NCBI RefSeq assembly: GCF_007829955.1
Contig: NZ_VIWX01000001.1
Span: 1,116,001-1,180,000, forward strand
Reading direction: 5' to 3'
Length of the DNA stretch: 64,000 bases
From: Saccharopolyspora dendranthemae
Lineage (GTDB): Bacteria; Actinomycetota; Actinomycetes; Mycobacteriales; Pseudonocardiaceae
This document shows positions 9,319-17,816 of this stretch, one piece after another (position 1 is the first letter of the stretch; the number at the start of each line of letters is the position of its first letter). The position numbers and the translations under genes were made by a program. The notes below the pieces were generated by a model that saw only the letters and a program-made list of their open reading frames with translations, searched no databases and was not told the origin of the DNA.

Positions 9319-10413
9319 ATGACCGGCCCGAAAACCGAGGCCCGCCCGACCGCCCGGCCAGCCGTCCGCGGCATGCAGCAGGGCGCCCCGCAGGCCCACC
9401 CGACCCAGCAGCCACCTCCCCAGGCCACGAAGCCGCAACCGACGCAGCAGGCCGGCGCGATCTCGGCCGAGCTGGCGGAACTGCTCCGAACGGGCCCGTT
9501 CGAAGCCGCTCTGCGCACCGCGATCCGATCAAGCCGCCTGAGCCTGGAGCGCATCCAGCACCGCCTGCGCGCCCGGGGAACGCCGGTCAGCATCACGGCG
9601 CTGAGCTACTGGCAGTCCGGGCGACGTCGTCCCGAGCGCCCCGATTCGCTGCTCGCGCTGGCCCAGCTGGAGCAGGTGCTGGGCGTTCCGGAGAGCTCCC
9701 TCTCCGCGCTGCTCGGCCCGCCGCGCCCGCGCGGCCGCACCCGCCAGGCATCGACCGAGGCGCCGCCGCTGAGCGCGCTGTGGTCGGAGCACGAGTCGGC
9801 CGCCGAACTGCTCACCAAGATCGACACCAACCACGACAGCAAGCTCACCCGCCTGTCGCACCACGACGTGGTGCACATCGATCAGAGCGGTGACCTGCGA
9901 AAGATCCGCACCCGCAAGCTCGTTCGCGCCGAAGCCAACAACGCGGACCGCTGGGTGATCATGTTCGACGGCGCGTCCTCGGTGGCCACGCCGCCGATCA
10001 TCCGCCCGATCCGCTCGTGCCGGCTGGGCCAGGTGCTCACCGACCACGCCCGCGATCTGGTGGTCGCCGAGCTGCTGTTCGACCACGCCCTGGCGCGCGG
10101 CGAAACGCTGCTGCTGGAGTACGAGATCATCGACCCGCCGACCGGACCGAACGAGGCCGATCACAGCTTCTGCCGGCTCTTCCGGCTGCCCGTGCGGCAG
10201 TACGTGGTGGAGATGCAGTTCGATCCGGCGCACCCGCCCGCGGGGTGCGAGAGCTACGTCGGCGATTCGTCGATGCAGGAGGCCGAGCAGCCCAAGGCCC
10301 TCCAGGTGGATCGGTTCGGGCGCGCGCACGCGGTCGCGCTGGACTTCGGCATGGGAGTCTTCGGCGTCCGCTGGGAGCCCGAGGTGCAGGTCGACCCGGA
10401 GATCGCGGAGTAA
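9319..10413 (+). CDS. Helix-turn-helix (XRE-like) protein of unknown role
   Basis: A 364-aa protein. Residues 1-50 are Pro/Gln-rich and probably disordered. Residues 60-135 form a XRE/lambda-repressor-like helix-turn-helix (RLSLERIQHRLRARG, ITALSYWQSGRRRPERPDSL, LEQVLGVPESSL). The C-terminal 220 residues are a predicted beta-rich sensory region with WVIMFDGASS and QYVVEMQFDPAHPP; I cannot match it to a named ligand domain. The start has GAGGAG at the correct distance. It stands alone between aspS and the phosphonate cluster. Proteins of this layout are common in mycelial actinomycetes; the function is unknown to me. Confidence 0.75.
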   Translation: MTGPKTEARPTARPAVRGMQQGAPQAHPTQQPPPQATKPQPTQQAGAISAELAELLRTGPFEAALRTAIRSSRLSLERIQHRLRARGTPVSITALSYWQSGRRRPERPDSLLALAQLEQVLGVPESSLSALLGPPRPRGRTRQASTEAPPLSALWSEHESAAELLTKIDTNHDSKLTRLSHHDVVHIDQSGDLRKIRTRKLVRAEANNADRWVIMFDGASSVATPPIIRPIRSCRLGQVLTDHARDLVVAELLFDHALARGETLLLEYEIIDPPTGPNEADHSFCRLFRLPVRQYVVEMQFDPAHPPAGCESYVGDSSMQEAEQPKALQVDRFGRAHAVALDFGMGVFGVRWEPEVQVDPEIAE

Positions 10414-10612
10414 TCCGGTTCAGCGACCTGCCGTCACCCACCCCTCTGCACGCGCCGTAACGAACTCGAACAATTCAAGAAAAGACGAAACCCCGGATCG
10501 CGCTCGTCTTCACATTCGGGAAACAATGGCCGGACGCGCGCACAACGACTAAACAATTCCGGATTGCGACCGCTCGAACCGAGAGCACCGAGGGTTTCCG
10601 GAAATCGCCAAG

Positions 10613-10660
10613 AGGCCGAGCCGCAGCAACCTCCCACGGAGGTCGGCGCAGGCTCGGCCT
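10613..10660 (+). terminator. Stem-loop terminator after the HTH gene
   Basis: Outer stem AGGCCGAGCC/GGCTCGGCCT (10613-10622 with 10651-10660) encloses a second perfect stem ACCTCC/GGAGGT (10629-10634 with 10638-10643). It lies 200 bp after the HTH stop and before the phosphonate cluster promoter. No T-run follows. The rest of 10414-10772 holds no gene. Confidence 0.6.
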
Positions 10661-10730
10661 CGCTGTCGTTCCAGCCCCTCGCCAGGCGAGACGCCGACAG
10701 GACATGACCTGCCGGTGAACACTCCCCAAC

Positions 10731-10743
10731 TTGTCTATACAGG
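10731..10743. promoter_or_regulatory. Candidate GntR (PhnF-like) operator, site 1
   Basis: TTGTCTATACAGG lies about 30 bp upstream of the alcohol dehydrogenase start. The core CTATACA recurs at 12645-12651 next to the gntR start, and ATACA recurs in the site at 12706-12721. TGT-N4-ACA is the usual pattern of HutC/PhnF-subfamily operators. The role is inferred from position and repetition. Confidence 0.6.
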
Positions 10744-10772
10744 ATGTCGGATCTGCGGGCAGGGTGGCGAGC

Positions 10773-11882
10773 ATGAGTTCTGCTGCAACCGTCCTCGAAT
10801 CCGCTCGCTCGGCCAGGTGGGAGGGCGTCGGCGGGCCGTTCCGCGTCATCGAGACGCCCTTGCCGCAGGTGCTGGCGGACGGTGAGGTGCTCGTCGAGGT
10901 CGAGCTGGCGACGGTCTGCGGCAGCGACCTGCACACCGTCACCGGCGATCGGCCGGGCCCGGCTCCCGGCGTGCTCGGGCACGAGCAGGTGGGGCGCGTC
11001 GTGGCCGTCGGCCCCGGTGCACCCCGGTGCCTCGACTCCACTCCGGTGACGCCCGGGCTGCGCGTCGTCTGGTCGGTGGCCGCCTCCTGCCTGCGCTGCG
11101 CGCGCTGCTCGGCGGGGATGCCGCAGAAGTGCCTGCACCTGCGCAAGTACGGGCACGAGGCGTGGGACGAGAAGAGCCCGCTGCGCGGTGGTTTCGCCAC
11201 GCATTGCCTGCTGCTGCCGGGGACCGCGATCGCCACGGTCGACGAGTCCCTGCCCGGCGAGGTCGCGGCACCGGTGTCCTGCGCGACGGCGACGGTCGCG
11301 GCCGTGGTGGGCGCTGCGGGCCCCGTCGGGCCGGAGACCCGGGCGCTGGTCAACGGCGCCGGGATGCTCGGGCTGACGGCGGTGGCGATGCTCTCGGCGG
11401 CCGGTGCCCGCGTGGTGGCGGTCGACCCGCACCCCGAGCGCCGGGCTCAGGCCCTGCGGTTCGGGGCGAGCGAGGCGCAGCCGGTCGGAGCACCGATCGG
11501 CGAGTGCGATGTCGCGCTGGAGCTCTCCGGAGCCCTCGAGGCGGTGCAGTCCTGCCTCGACTCGCTGTCGGTGGGCGGGGTCGCCGTGCTCGCCGGCTCC
11601 GTCTCGCCGGGCCCGGCCGTCCGCCTCGACCCGGAGAGCCTGGTGCGCGGGCTGCACCGGATCGTCGGCGTGCACAACTACCACCCCCGCGACCTGCAGG
11701 TGGCGGTCGACTTCATCACCGAGCACCACCGGAACCGCCCGTTCGCCGAGCTGGTCGCCGGTCGTCACCGGCTCGACGAGCTCGATGCGGCCTTCGCCGC
11801 CGCGCGGCGGGGCGAAGCGCCCCGGCAGGCGATCGTTCCTCGAGTCAGGACCGGGCGACCTCTGCCGCGGCCGACGGCGTGA
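10773..11882 (+). CDS. Zinc-type alcohol dehydrogenase, phosphonate-catabolism type (HpnZ-like)
   Basis: A 369-aa medium-chain dehydrogenase. The N-terminal zinc-binding half has the catalytic-zinc Cys in ATVCGSDLHT, the GHEQVGRVV motif, and a structural-zinc region CLRCARCSAGMPQKC. The Rossmann half has GAGMLGLTAVAML and an acidic VDPHPERR. Sequence and context fit the family described as phosphonate-catabolism-associated alcohol dehydrogenase (TIGR03366). The ATG at 10773 is preferred; the frame is open from a TTG at 10731, but that lies in the putative operator. The last 38 bp overlap the convergent gntR gene. Its expected job, as inference, is to oxidise or reduce the aldehyde released after C-P cleavage. 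Confidence 0.85.
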   Translation: MSSAATVLESARSARWEGVGGPFRVIETPLPQVLADGEVLVEVELATVCGSDLHTVTGDRPGPAPGVLGHEQVGRVVAVGPGAPRCLDSTPVTPGLRVVWSVAASCLRCARCSAGMPQKCLHLRKYGHEAWDEKSPLRGGFATHCLLLPGTAIATVDESLPGEVAAPVSCATATVAAVVGAAGPVGPETRALVNGAGMLGLTAVAMLSAAGARVVAVDPHPERRAQALRFGASEAQPVGAPIGECDVALELSGALEAVQSCLDSLSVGGVAVLAGSVSPGPAVRLDPESLVRGLHRIVGVHNYHPRDLQVAVDFITEHHRNRPFAELVAGRHRLDELDAAFAAARRGEAPRQAIVPRVRTGRPLPRPTA

Positions 11883-12636
11883 ACTCGCCCGCCCACGCCG
11901 GGCCGGAGCGGGTCACGTCGGCCCGCCGGCTGCGGGTGTTGGTCACCGTCACCGAGGCGACGTCCGGCCGGTAGCGGTCCTCGGAGCACTCCAGAGGCGT
12001 GCCCGCGGAATCCGTGGTGACCCGGCGTTCGCGGAGCAGCGGCGCACCTTCACCCACCTCCAGCAGTCCCGCGTCGGTCGGGTCGGCGGCCACCGCGTCG
12101 AAGGTGTGCCGCGCCGCGTTGAGATCGACCCCCCGCTCGGTGAGGTAGGCGTAGATCGAGCCGGCGTCGAGATCGGCGTCGAGCAGCGGGCGACCGATCT
12201 GCTCGCGGTAGGTCATCCGCTCCAGCATCGCGGGCCTGCCGTCGAGCAGTCGCAGGCGCAGCAGCTGAACGGCCAGGGCGCCGGGTTCGAGCTGCAGCGC
12301 GGCGGCGATCGCCGGTTCCGGCCTGCGCAGCGCGATCTCCTGCAGCTGCTGGCCCGGGACGTGCCCGGTGATCTCCGCGCGCCGGGTGAACGACAGGAAC
12401 GATTCGAACGGCTGGCTCGGCACGGCGTCGAGGACCACCGGCCGCTTGCCCTTGCCGCCCCCGATCAGCCCCTCGTCGCGCAGCGCGGCCAGGGCTTGGC
12501 GGATGGGGCCGCGCGAGACCGAGAACTCCTGGCACAGCTGGGATTCCGAGGGCAGGGAATCGCCCACCGCGATGTCCCCCGACCGGATGCGCTGCCGCAG
12601 TTCTCCCGCCAGTGCGCGGTGCAGTGGAGTCGTCAC
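11845..12636 (-). CDS. GntR-family (HutC/PhnF subfamily) transcriptional regulator
   Basis: A 263-aa regulator. Residues 1-70 are the GntR winged helix (LRQRIRSGDIAVGDSLPSE, FSVSRGPIRQALAALRDEG). Residues 90-235 form a UTRA ligand-binding domain ending in the typical ECSEDRYRPD. The GTG start at 12636 is only a few bases from a candidate operator, so the transcript may have a very short leader. It is transcribed against the alcohol dehydrogenase and divergently from the FAD oxidoreductase. It most likely represses the phosphonate genes and itself, responding to a phosphonate or a pathway intermediate; the ligand is inferred from context. Confidence 0.9.
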   Translation of the reverse strand: MTTPLHRALAGELRQRIRSGDIAVGDSLPSESQLCQEFSVSRGPIRQALAALRDEGLIGGGKGKRPVVLDAVPSQPFESFLSFTRRAEITGHVPGQQLQEIALRRPEPAIAAALQLEPGALAVQLLRLRLLDGRPAMLERMTYREQIGRPLLDADLDAGSIYAYLTERGVDLNAARHTFDAVAADPTDAGLLEVGEGAPLLRERRVTTDSAGTPLECSEDRYRPDVASVTVTNTRSRRADVTRSGPAWAGEFTPSAAAEVARS

Positions 12637-12640
12637 GAAC

Positions 12641-12653
12641 TGGACTATACAAG
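12641..12653. promoter_or_regulatory. Candidate GntR operator, site 2
   Basis: TGGACTATACAAG sits immediately upstream of the gntR GTG (12636). It shares CTATACA with site 1. Occupancy here would give autoregulation. Confidence 0.55.
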
Positions 12654-12705
12654 CTCAGGCCGCGAGGAGATGGACGACCGGAAATCCCTGGTTGAACAGC
12701 AGATT

Positions 12706-12721
12706 ACTTGTACATACAAGT
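12706..12721. promoter_or_regulatory. Candidate GntR operator, site 3 (palindrome)
   Basis: ACTTGTACATACAAGT has perfect 7-bp arms around CA. It lies in the divergent gntR/FAD-oxidoreductase promoter region, 46 bp before the oxidoreductase ATG. It is the most symmetric of the three related sites. Confidence 0.65.
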
Positions 12722-12766
12722 CATTGACCTGCTGCGTTGAACGCTGACACGGTGACCGCCGTGAGC

Positions 12767-13879
12767 ATGTCGAGCAGTTCTTCCGACCTCGTGGTCGTCG
12801 GTGCCGGGATCGTCGGTCTCGCGCACGCCGTGGACGCCGTGGAACGCGGCATGTCGGTCACGGTCGTCGAGCGGGACGAACGCGCGGTCGGCGCCTCGGT
12901 CCGCAACTTCGGGCACGCCTGCATCACCGCCCAGGAGGGCGAGGCGCTGCGCTTCGCCGAGCAGGCCCGCGCCACCTGGCTGCGGCTGGGCGAGCAGGCG
13001 GGTTTCGAGGTCGCCGAGTGCGGCACGGTGGTGGTCGCCCGGTCGGCCGAGGAGACCGCCGCGCTGGAGGAGCTCGCCACCAACCGAGGGACGGACCAGG
13101 TCCGGTTGCTCACCGCAGCTGAAACCGCCTCCGCCGCACCGGTATCAACCACGGGACTCGAAGGTGGCGCGCTGCTCGCCCGCGACCTGCGCGTCGACCA
13201 GCGGCGCGCCGCCGCGGCGATCGCCGACTGGCTCGCCGCTCAGCCCGGAGTTCGATTCCTGTGGTCCACCCCGGTTCTGGGTGTCGACGACGGCCTGGTG
13301 CGCACCGGCCGAGGTCCGGTGCGCGGTGACCGCGTCGTGGTGTGCGCAGGACACGACCTCGACCGGATCTTCCCGGAGACCGCGGAATCCGCCGGGATGC
13401 GCCGGTGCGTCCTGCAGATGCTGCAGGTCCGGGCACCCGGCCTGCGCCTGGACCCGGCACTGCTGACCGGCACCTCGATGCTGCGCTACCCGGCGCTGGC
13501 CGCGACCGGAGGCGCCCGCGCGCTGCGCACCCGGTTGAGCCACCAGCGCCCGGAACTGCTGGAGGCGTCGGTCAACCACATGCTCACCCAGCTGTCCGGC
13601 GGCGACCTCGTCGTCGGCGACACCCACACCTACGCCCGCACACCCGAGCCCTGGTCGTCGGAGGAGTTCGACCGGCTCCTGCTCGCCGAGACCCGCGCGC
13701 TCCTCGGCCGCGACGACCTCGACGTGGTGCGCCGCTGGCAGGGCGTCTACGCCTCGGCCGAGGGCGAGTTCCTCCGCGCCCGCCTCTCCCCCGGCGTCAC
13801 CGCCGTCGCCGTGACCTCCGGAATCGGTATGACCACCGCTTTCGGGCTCGCTCCGTCCGTTCTCGACTCCCTCGCCTGA
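12767..13879 (+). CDS. FAD-dependent oxidoreductase, phosphonate-associated (HpnW-like)
   Basis: A 370-aa flavoprotein of the D-amino-acid-oxidase/glycine-oxidase (DAO) family. The dinucleotide-binding motif VVGAGIVGLAHA is at the N-terminus, followed by the acidic VVERDE, and the C-terminal FAD-contact segment has TSGIGMTTAFGLAPS. This matches the family annotated as TIGR03364, recurrent in phosphonate clusters. Such enzymes oxidise amines; here the likely substrate is 2-aminoethylphosphonate or an N-alkyl form, giving phosphonoacetaldehyde. That is inference: no PhnW transaminase is present, which leaves the deamination step to this enzyme. The ATG at 12767 and GTG at 12761 are both possible starts. 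It begins a unit that continues into phnDCE. Confidence 0.85.
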   Translation: MSSSSSDLVVVGAGIVGLAHAVDAVERGMSVTVVERDERAVGASVRNFGHACITAQEGEALRFAEQARATWLRLGEQAGFEVAECGTVVVARSAEETAALEELATNRGTDQVRLLTAAETASAAPVSTTGLEGGALLARDLRVDQRRAAAAIADWLAAQPGVRFLWSTPVLGVDDGLVRTGRGPVRGDRVVVCAGHDLDRIFPETAESAGMRRCVLQMLQVRAPGLRLDPALLTGTSMLRYPALAATGGARALRTRLSHQRPELLEASVNHMLTQLSGGDLVVGDTHTYARTPEPWSSEEFDRLLLAETRALLGRDDLDVVRRWQGVYASAEGEFLRARLSPGVTAVAVTSGIGMTTAFGLAPSVLDSLA

Positions 13880-13897
13880 ACCCTCCCTGGAGCCCTG

Positions 13898-14815
13898 ATG
13901 TCCTTGCGCCGCTCGTTCCCGCGCCAGATCGCGCTCGCCCTCGTGACCGGCACGGTCCTGGCACTGACCGCCTGCGGTGGTGGCGACACCGCCGCCGAGT
14001 CGCCGACCTGCCCGGACGGCAAGATCCGCTTCGGCGTCGAACCCTTCGAAGACCCCGCCAGACTCACCCCCGCCGCGCAGAAGCTCGGGGACGCGCTGTC
14101 GAAGTCACTGCGCTGCCCGGTGGAGGTCCAGGTGACCCAGCAATACTCCGCCGAGGTCCTGGCCATGCAGAACGGCAAGCTCGACATCGCGATCTTCGGC
14201 CCGCTGGGCTACGTGTTCGCCAGCCAGCGCGCCGACGCCGAAGCGGTGGCGTCCTTCGCCGACGCGAACCGAGCGCTGTCCACCTACACCGCGGGCATCT
14301 GGGTTCCCGCGAACTCCGACATCACCTCGGTCCAGCAGCTGCGCGGCCGATCCCTCGCGCTGGGCTCCACCGGCTCCACCTCGGGAGACGCCCTGCCGCG
14401 CAAGGCGTTGGCCGACGCGCGGATCCCGGAGAAGGACGTGAAGATCGACTACGCCGGTGGCCACCCCGAGGCGCTGCTTGCGCTGACCAACGGAGCCGTG
14501 GACGCCGCCGAGATCAACTCGCAGCAGCTGGCCAGCGCCACCGCGGCCGGCACCTTCGATCCCGCCGCGCACCGCCAGATCTGGAGCTCGCCGCCGATCC
14601 CGAACGACCCGATCACCGTGCGCGGCGACATGGACCCGGCGTTCAAGCAGGCCGTCCGGGACGCGCTGCTGAACCTGGACCCGGCCACGGTGGGCGAGAT
14701 CGGTGCGCTGCTGGACGTGTCGCCGCCCGGACCGCTGGTGCCCGTCGACCGCTCCACCTACCAGCCGCTGTTCGACCTGGCCGCTGCCCTCCACCTCACC
14801 GAAGGCGACGCCTGA
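13898..14815 (+). CDS. phnD: Phosphonate ABC transporter substrate-binding lipoprotein
   Basis: A 305-aa extracellular binding protein. The signal peptide ends in a lipobox (LALTAC) with Cys26 as the lipidation site. The mature part has PhnD-family features: FGVEPFEDPARLTPAAQKLGDAL, VQVTQQYSAEVLAMQNGKLDIAIFGPLGY (split across the ligand-binding loops), and GSTGSTSGDALPR. GGAG stands nine bases before the ATG. Its stop overlaps the phnC start. It captures phosphonate outside the membrane and hands it to PhnE/PhnC. Confidence 0.92.
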   Translation: MSLRRSFPRQIALALVTGTVLALTACGGGDTAAESPTCPDGKIRFGVEPFEDPARLTPAAQKLGDALSKSLRCPVEVQVTQQYSAEVLAMQNGKLDIAIFGPLGYVFASQRADAEAVASFADANRALSTYTAGIWVPANSDITSVQQLRGRSLALGSTGSTSGDALPRKALADARIPEKDVKIDYAGGHPEALLALTNGAVDAAEINSQQLASATAAGTFDPAAHRQIWSSPPIPNDPITVRGDMDPAFKQAVRDALLNLDPATVGEIGALLDVSPPGPLVPVDRSTYQPLFDLAAALHLTEGDA

Positions 14816-15525
14816 TGCTCACCGCCACCGGACTGACCGTCCACTACGGACCCCGCGAGGTCCTGCACCAGGTCGACGTGACCGTGGAATCGGGTGAACT
14901 GCTGGCCGTGCTCGGCGCCAACGGGTCCGGCAAGTCCACGATGCTGCGCGCGGCGGCCGGGCTCGTCGCATCGGACGGCACCGTCACCGTCGACGGACGA
15001 CGCCGAGGGCCGCTGGACATCGCCCTGGTGTTCCAGCGGATCCACCTCGTGGGCAGGCGCACCGCGCTGGACAACGTCTGCGCCGGCGCGCTGGGCAGGC
15101 TCCCGCTGCACCGCTCGCTCGCGCCCCGCCTGTTCCCCCGCGAGGTGCGGGAGGAGGCGATGGCCTGCCTGGACCGGGTCGGGCTCGCCGATCGCGCGCA
15201 CGACCGCGCCGCGGGGCTGTCCGGCGGGCAGCAGCAGCGCGTCGCCATCGCCCGCGCGCTGTGCCAGCGAGCACCGGTGGTGCTGGCCGACGAACCGGTG
15301 TCCGCGCTGGACCCGGCCGCCGCCGAGCAGGTGCTGGAACTGCTGGCCGAACTCGCCCACACCGAGCGGTTGGCGGTGCTCGCCGTCCTGCACCAGCCGG
15401 ACCTCGCCCGCCGCTACGCCGACCGCGTCGTCGGACTGCGCGACGGCTCCGTCGTCCTCGACGGCGACCCCGCTCAGCCCGTCGATTCCCTGTACCCGCA
15501 CGCCCTGCTGGAGATCCCGTCGTGA
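14815..15525 (+). CDS. phnC: Phosphonate ABC transporter ATP-binding protein
   Basis: A 236-aa ABC ATPase. Walker A GANGSGKST is at residues 34-42, the Q-loop Gln at 74 (VFQRIHLVGRR, the form seen in PhnC), the signature LSGGQQQRVA at 135-144, and Walker B VVLADEP at 155-161 followed by the D-loop. The ATG shares one base with the phnD stop (TGATG), and the stop overlaps phnE by four bases, so the three are translated together. It powers uptake of the phosphonate bound by PhnD. Confidence 0.93.
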   Translation: MLTATGLTVHYGPREVLHQVDVTVESGELLAVLGANGSGKSTMLRAAAGLVASDGTVTVDGRRRGPLDIALVFQRIHLVGRRTALDNVCAGALGRLPLHRSLAPRLFPREVREEAMACLDRVGLADRAHDRAAGLSGGQQQRVAIARALCQRAPVVLADEPVSALDPAAAEQVLELLAELAHTERLAVLAVLHQPDLARRYADRVVGLRDGSVVLDGDPAQPVDSLYPHALLEIPS

Positions 15526-16349
15526 CCACCGCCGTGCAAGAACCCGCACGTCGCGCAGTGCCGCCGAAACCGCCGCGCATCCGGCTCCGGATCGTCGGCT
15601 GGATCGTCGCGGCGCTGGTGCTCGCCGCCCACGTGGCCGCCTGGAACGCCACCGAGATCTCGGTGTCCGCGCTCGTCGAGGGCGCCACCGGCATGGGCGA
15701 GTTCCTGTCGGAGGCCATCCCTCCCGAGCTGAGCTCGGACGTCCTCGGCGAGAGCGTGTCGGCCGCCGTCGTCACGCTCTGGATCGGCCTGCTGGGCACC
15801 ACGTTGTCCATCCCCGGTTCGCTGGTGCTGGCGCTGCTGGCGACTCGCGGGAGCGCACCCGGCTGGATCTACCAGGCCGCCAGGGGACTGCTGTCGTTCC
15901 TGCGCGCGGTCCCGGACGTGGTGTTCGCGCTGATCTTCGTCACCGCCGTCGGGCTCGGCCCGTTCCCCGGCGTGCTGGCGCTGGTGTTCCACAACATCGG
16001 CGTCATGGGCAAGCTGTGGGCGGAGACGCTGGAGGAGGCCGATCCCGGTCCTGCGCAAGCGCTTCGCTCGGCCGGTGCGGGTCGCGTCCAGGTCGCCCTG
16101 CACGCGCTGCTGCCGGTGGTGACACCGCAGATGGTCGGGTTGCTGCTGTACCGGTTCGACGTCAACGTGCGGTCCTCGCTGGTGCTGGGACTGGTCGGCG
16201 CGGGCGGCATCGGTTTCCTGATCAACCAGGCGATCCAGCTCTTCCAGTTCGACGAGATGCTCACGCACATCCTGGTGGTGCTGGTGCTGATCGTCGTCGT
16301 GGACCAGCTCTCCGCCCTCATCCGCCGACTGCTCGGGAGCACATCGTGA
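15522..16349 (+). CDS. phnE: Phosphonate ABC transporter permease
   Basis: A 275-aa inner-membrane permease with about six hydrophobic segments. The binding-protein-dependent permease EAA loop is present (EEADPGPAQALRSAGAG, then ALHALLPVV), with the PhnE-like VRSSLVLGLVGAGGIGF and a PhnE-like mid-section GLLSFLRAVPDVVFALIF. The GTG start overlaps the phnC stop by four bases, and the stop overlaps the HAD gene by four. One permease gene is enough for a homodimeric channel. Confidence 0.92.
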   Translation: MTTAVQEPARRAVPPKPPRIRLRIVGWIVAALVLAAHVAAWNATEISVSALVEGATGMGEFLSEAIPPELSSDVLGESVSAAVVTLWIGLLGTTLSIPGSLVLALLATRGSAPGWIYQAARGLLSFLRAVPDVVFALIFVTAVGLGPFPGVLALVFHNIGVMGKLWAETLEEADPGPAQALRSAGAGRVQVALHALLPVVTPQMVGLLLYRFDVNVRSSLVLGLVGAGGIGFLINQAIQLFQFDEMLTHILVVLVLIVVVDQLSALIRRLLGSTS

Positions 16350-17005
16350 TCGCTCTGGTCGCACTGGACATCGCAGGTACCACCATCGACGAGGGAGGTG
16401 CGGTCTACCGGGTGCTCGCCGAGGTCGTCGCCGAGCACGGCACCCCTCCCCCGGACGCCGAGGTGCGCCGCTGGATGGGTGCGGACAAGCGCGCAGCGCT
16501 GGCCGCGCTCACCGGCGACCCCGACGCGGTGGAGCAGCTGCACGACCGCTTCGTCACCCGCCTCAGGGAGGCCTACGCCGGCACCCCGCCGAAGCCGTTC
16601 CCGGGAGTGCCGGAAACCCTTGCAGCGCTACGCGAATCGGGAGTTCGAGTCGCGCTGACCACCGGGTTCGACCGGCGCATCACCGACACCATCCTGTCCG
16701 AAGTGGACTGGAAGGTCGGCGAGCAGCTGGACGCGGTGGTCTGCGCGAGCGAGGTCCGAGAGGGGCGCCCGGCCCCGGACATGATCCACCGCGCCATGGA
16801 GCTGACCGGGATCACCGACCCCGCCCAGGTCCTCACCGCAGGCGACACCGTCCTCGACGTCCAGGCGGGCCACGCCGCCCGCGCGGGCCACGTGATCGGC
16901 GTCCTCACCGGAGGCCAGACCCGGGCCGAGCTGGAGCAGCACGCCCCCACCCGGATCCTGCCCGGAGCAGCGGACCTGCGCGAAATCCTGGACACCACGC
17001 GCTAG
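16346..17005 (+). CDS. Phosphonatase-like HAD hydrolase (PhnX-like)
   Basis: A 219-aa HAD-superfamily enzyme. The nucleophile motif is DIAGTTID (Asp8), close to the DWAGTT of phosphonoacetaldehyde hydrolase (PhnX). The cap has MGADK at residues 44-48; the Lys falls where PhnX has its Schiff-base Lys (MG-x-x-K), by eye. Motif II is LTTGFDR and the acidic motif is AGDTVLDVQAG. The family is known as phosphonatase-like (TIGR03351). It is the last gene of the FAD-phnDCE unit, overlapping phnE by four bases. The likely reaction is hydrolysis of the C-P bond of phosphonoacetaldehyde to acetaldehyde and phosphate; a different phosphonate aldehyde is possible. Confidence 0.87.
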   Translation: MIALVALDIAGTTIDEGGAVYRVLAEVVAEHGTPPPDAEVRRWMGADKRAALAALTGDPDAVEQLHDRFVTRLREAYAGTPPKPFPGVPETLAALRESGVRVALTTGFDRRITDTILSEVDWKVGEQLDAVVCASEVREGRPAPDMIHRAMELTGITDPAQVLTAGDTVLDVQAGHAARAGHVIGVLTGGQTRAELEQHAPTRILPGAADLREILDTTR

Positions 17006-17227
17006 TGCTCTGTCCACGGACGTTGACCGGTGGGGCGAGACGCCGGTCAGCGTTCATGGTCGGTGGGCGGGATGCGTCCAGGCCGGTCGGAGGGCAGATC
17101 CAGCCCTGGGGCACCGAAGGACGACCTCGCCACCCGCGTCCGGTGCGCCGTGCCGGGTCGAGACCGTCGTTGCGCCGCGTCCCCTTAGAGTGGGGGTTCC
17201 AGCGTGACCGATCTGGCCAGGTGATGG

Positions 17228-17803
17228 ATGCCGCGTAACCGACGCCCGCAGGACCGGGAGGAGAAGCGTGGCGAGATCGTCGCCGCGGCCACGCGGTTGT
17301 TCGTGGAAGAAGGCTACGACCCCACGACGATGGCGCGGATCGGGCGTGAGGCGGGGGTCACCTCCAACACCGTCTACTGGTACTTCAAGGACAAGGACGA
17401 GGTCCTGGTCGCCGTTCTGGACGCGCTGTTCGCGCATTTCCTGGACGGCGTGACGGCACGCTCGGCTGAACCGCCGGTCGACCAGTTGTTGTGGGCGGTC
17501 ACCGAGCTGCGGCGGGTCGATCGGCTGATCACGACGGTGCACGCCAGGGTCGCGGCTTCGGAGTCGTTGCGGGTGTGGCACGACGGCTTCCACGAGCAGG
17601 TGGAGACGATCCTGCGGTGGCATCTGGCCGCGTTGGGCGTGCCGGAGACCGAGCAGACCGAGATGACCCGGATCGGGGTGTTCGTCGTCGAAGGGATGCT
17701 GACGCACGCAGGCGATGCCGCGAGCGATCGCGCCGTCGTCGAGACGTTGGTGCGCAGTGCCCGCGGCATCGCCGCAGTGCCGAGCTCCCCCGACGTCAGG
17801 TGA
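17228..17803 (+). CDS. TetR-family transcriptional regulator
   Basis: A 191-aa regulator. Residues 12-60 form the TetR helix-turn-helix (IVAAATRLFVEEGYD, IGREAGVTSNTVYWYFKDKDEV). The C-terminal ligand/dimerisation domain is all-helical. The gene is convergent with an alpha/beta hydrolase gene, 13 bp apart. Two matching palindromes in the hydrolase promoter are plausible targets. The 222 bp between the HAD gene and this start hold no gene. Confidence 0.9.
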   Translation: MPRNRRPQDREEKRGEIVAAATRLFVEEGYDPTTMARIGREAGVTSNTVYWYFKDKDEVLVAVLDALFAHFLDGVTARSAEPPVDQLLWAVTELRRVDRLITTVHARVAASESLRVWHDGFHEQVETILRWHLAALGVPETEQTEMTRIGVFVVEGMLTHAGDAASDRAVVETLVRSARGIAAVPSSPDVR

Positions 17804-17816
17804 TGCGGCGGGTCGG

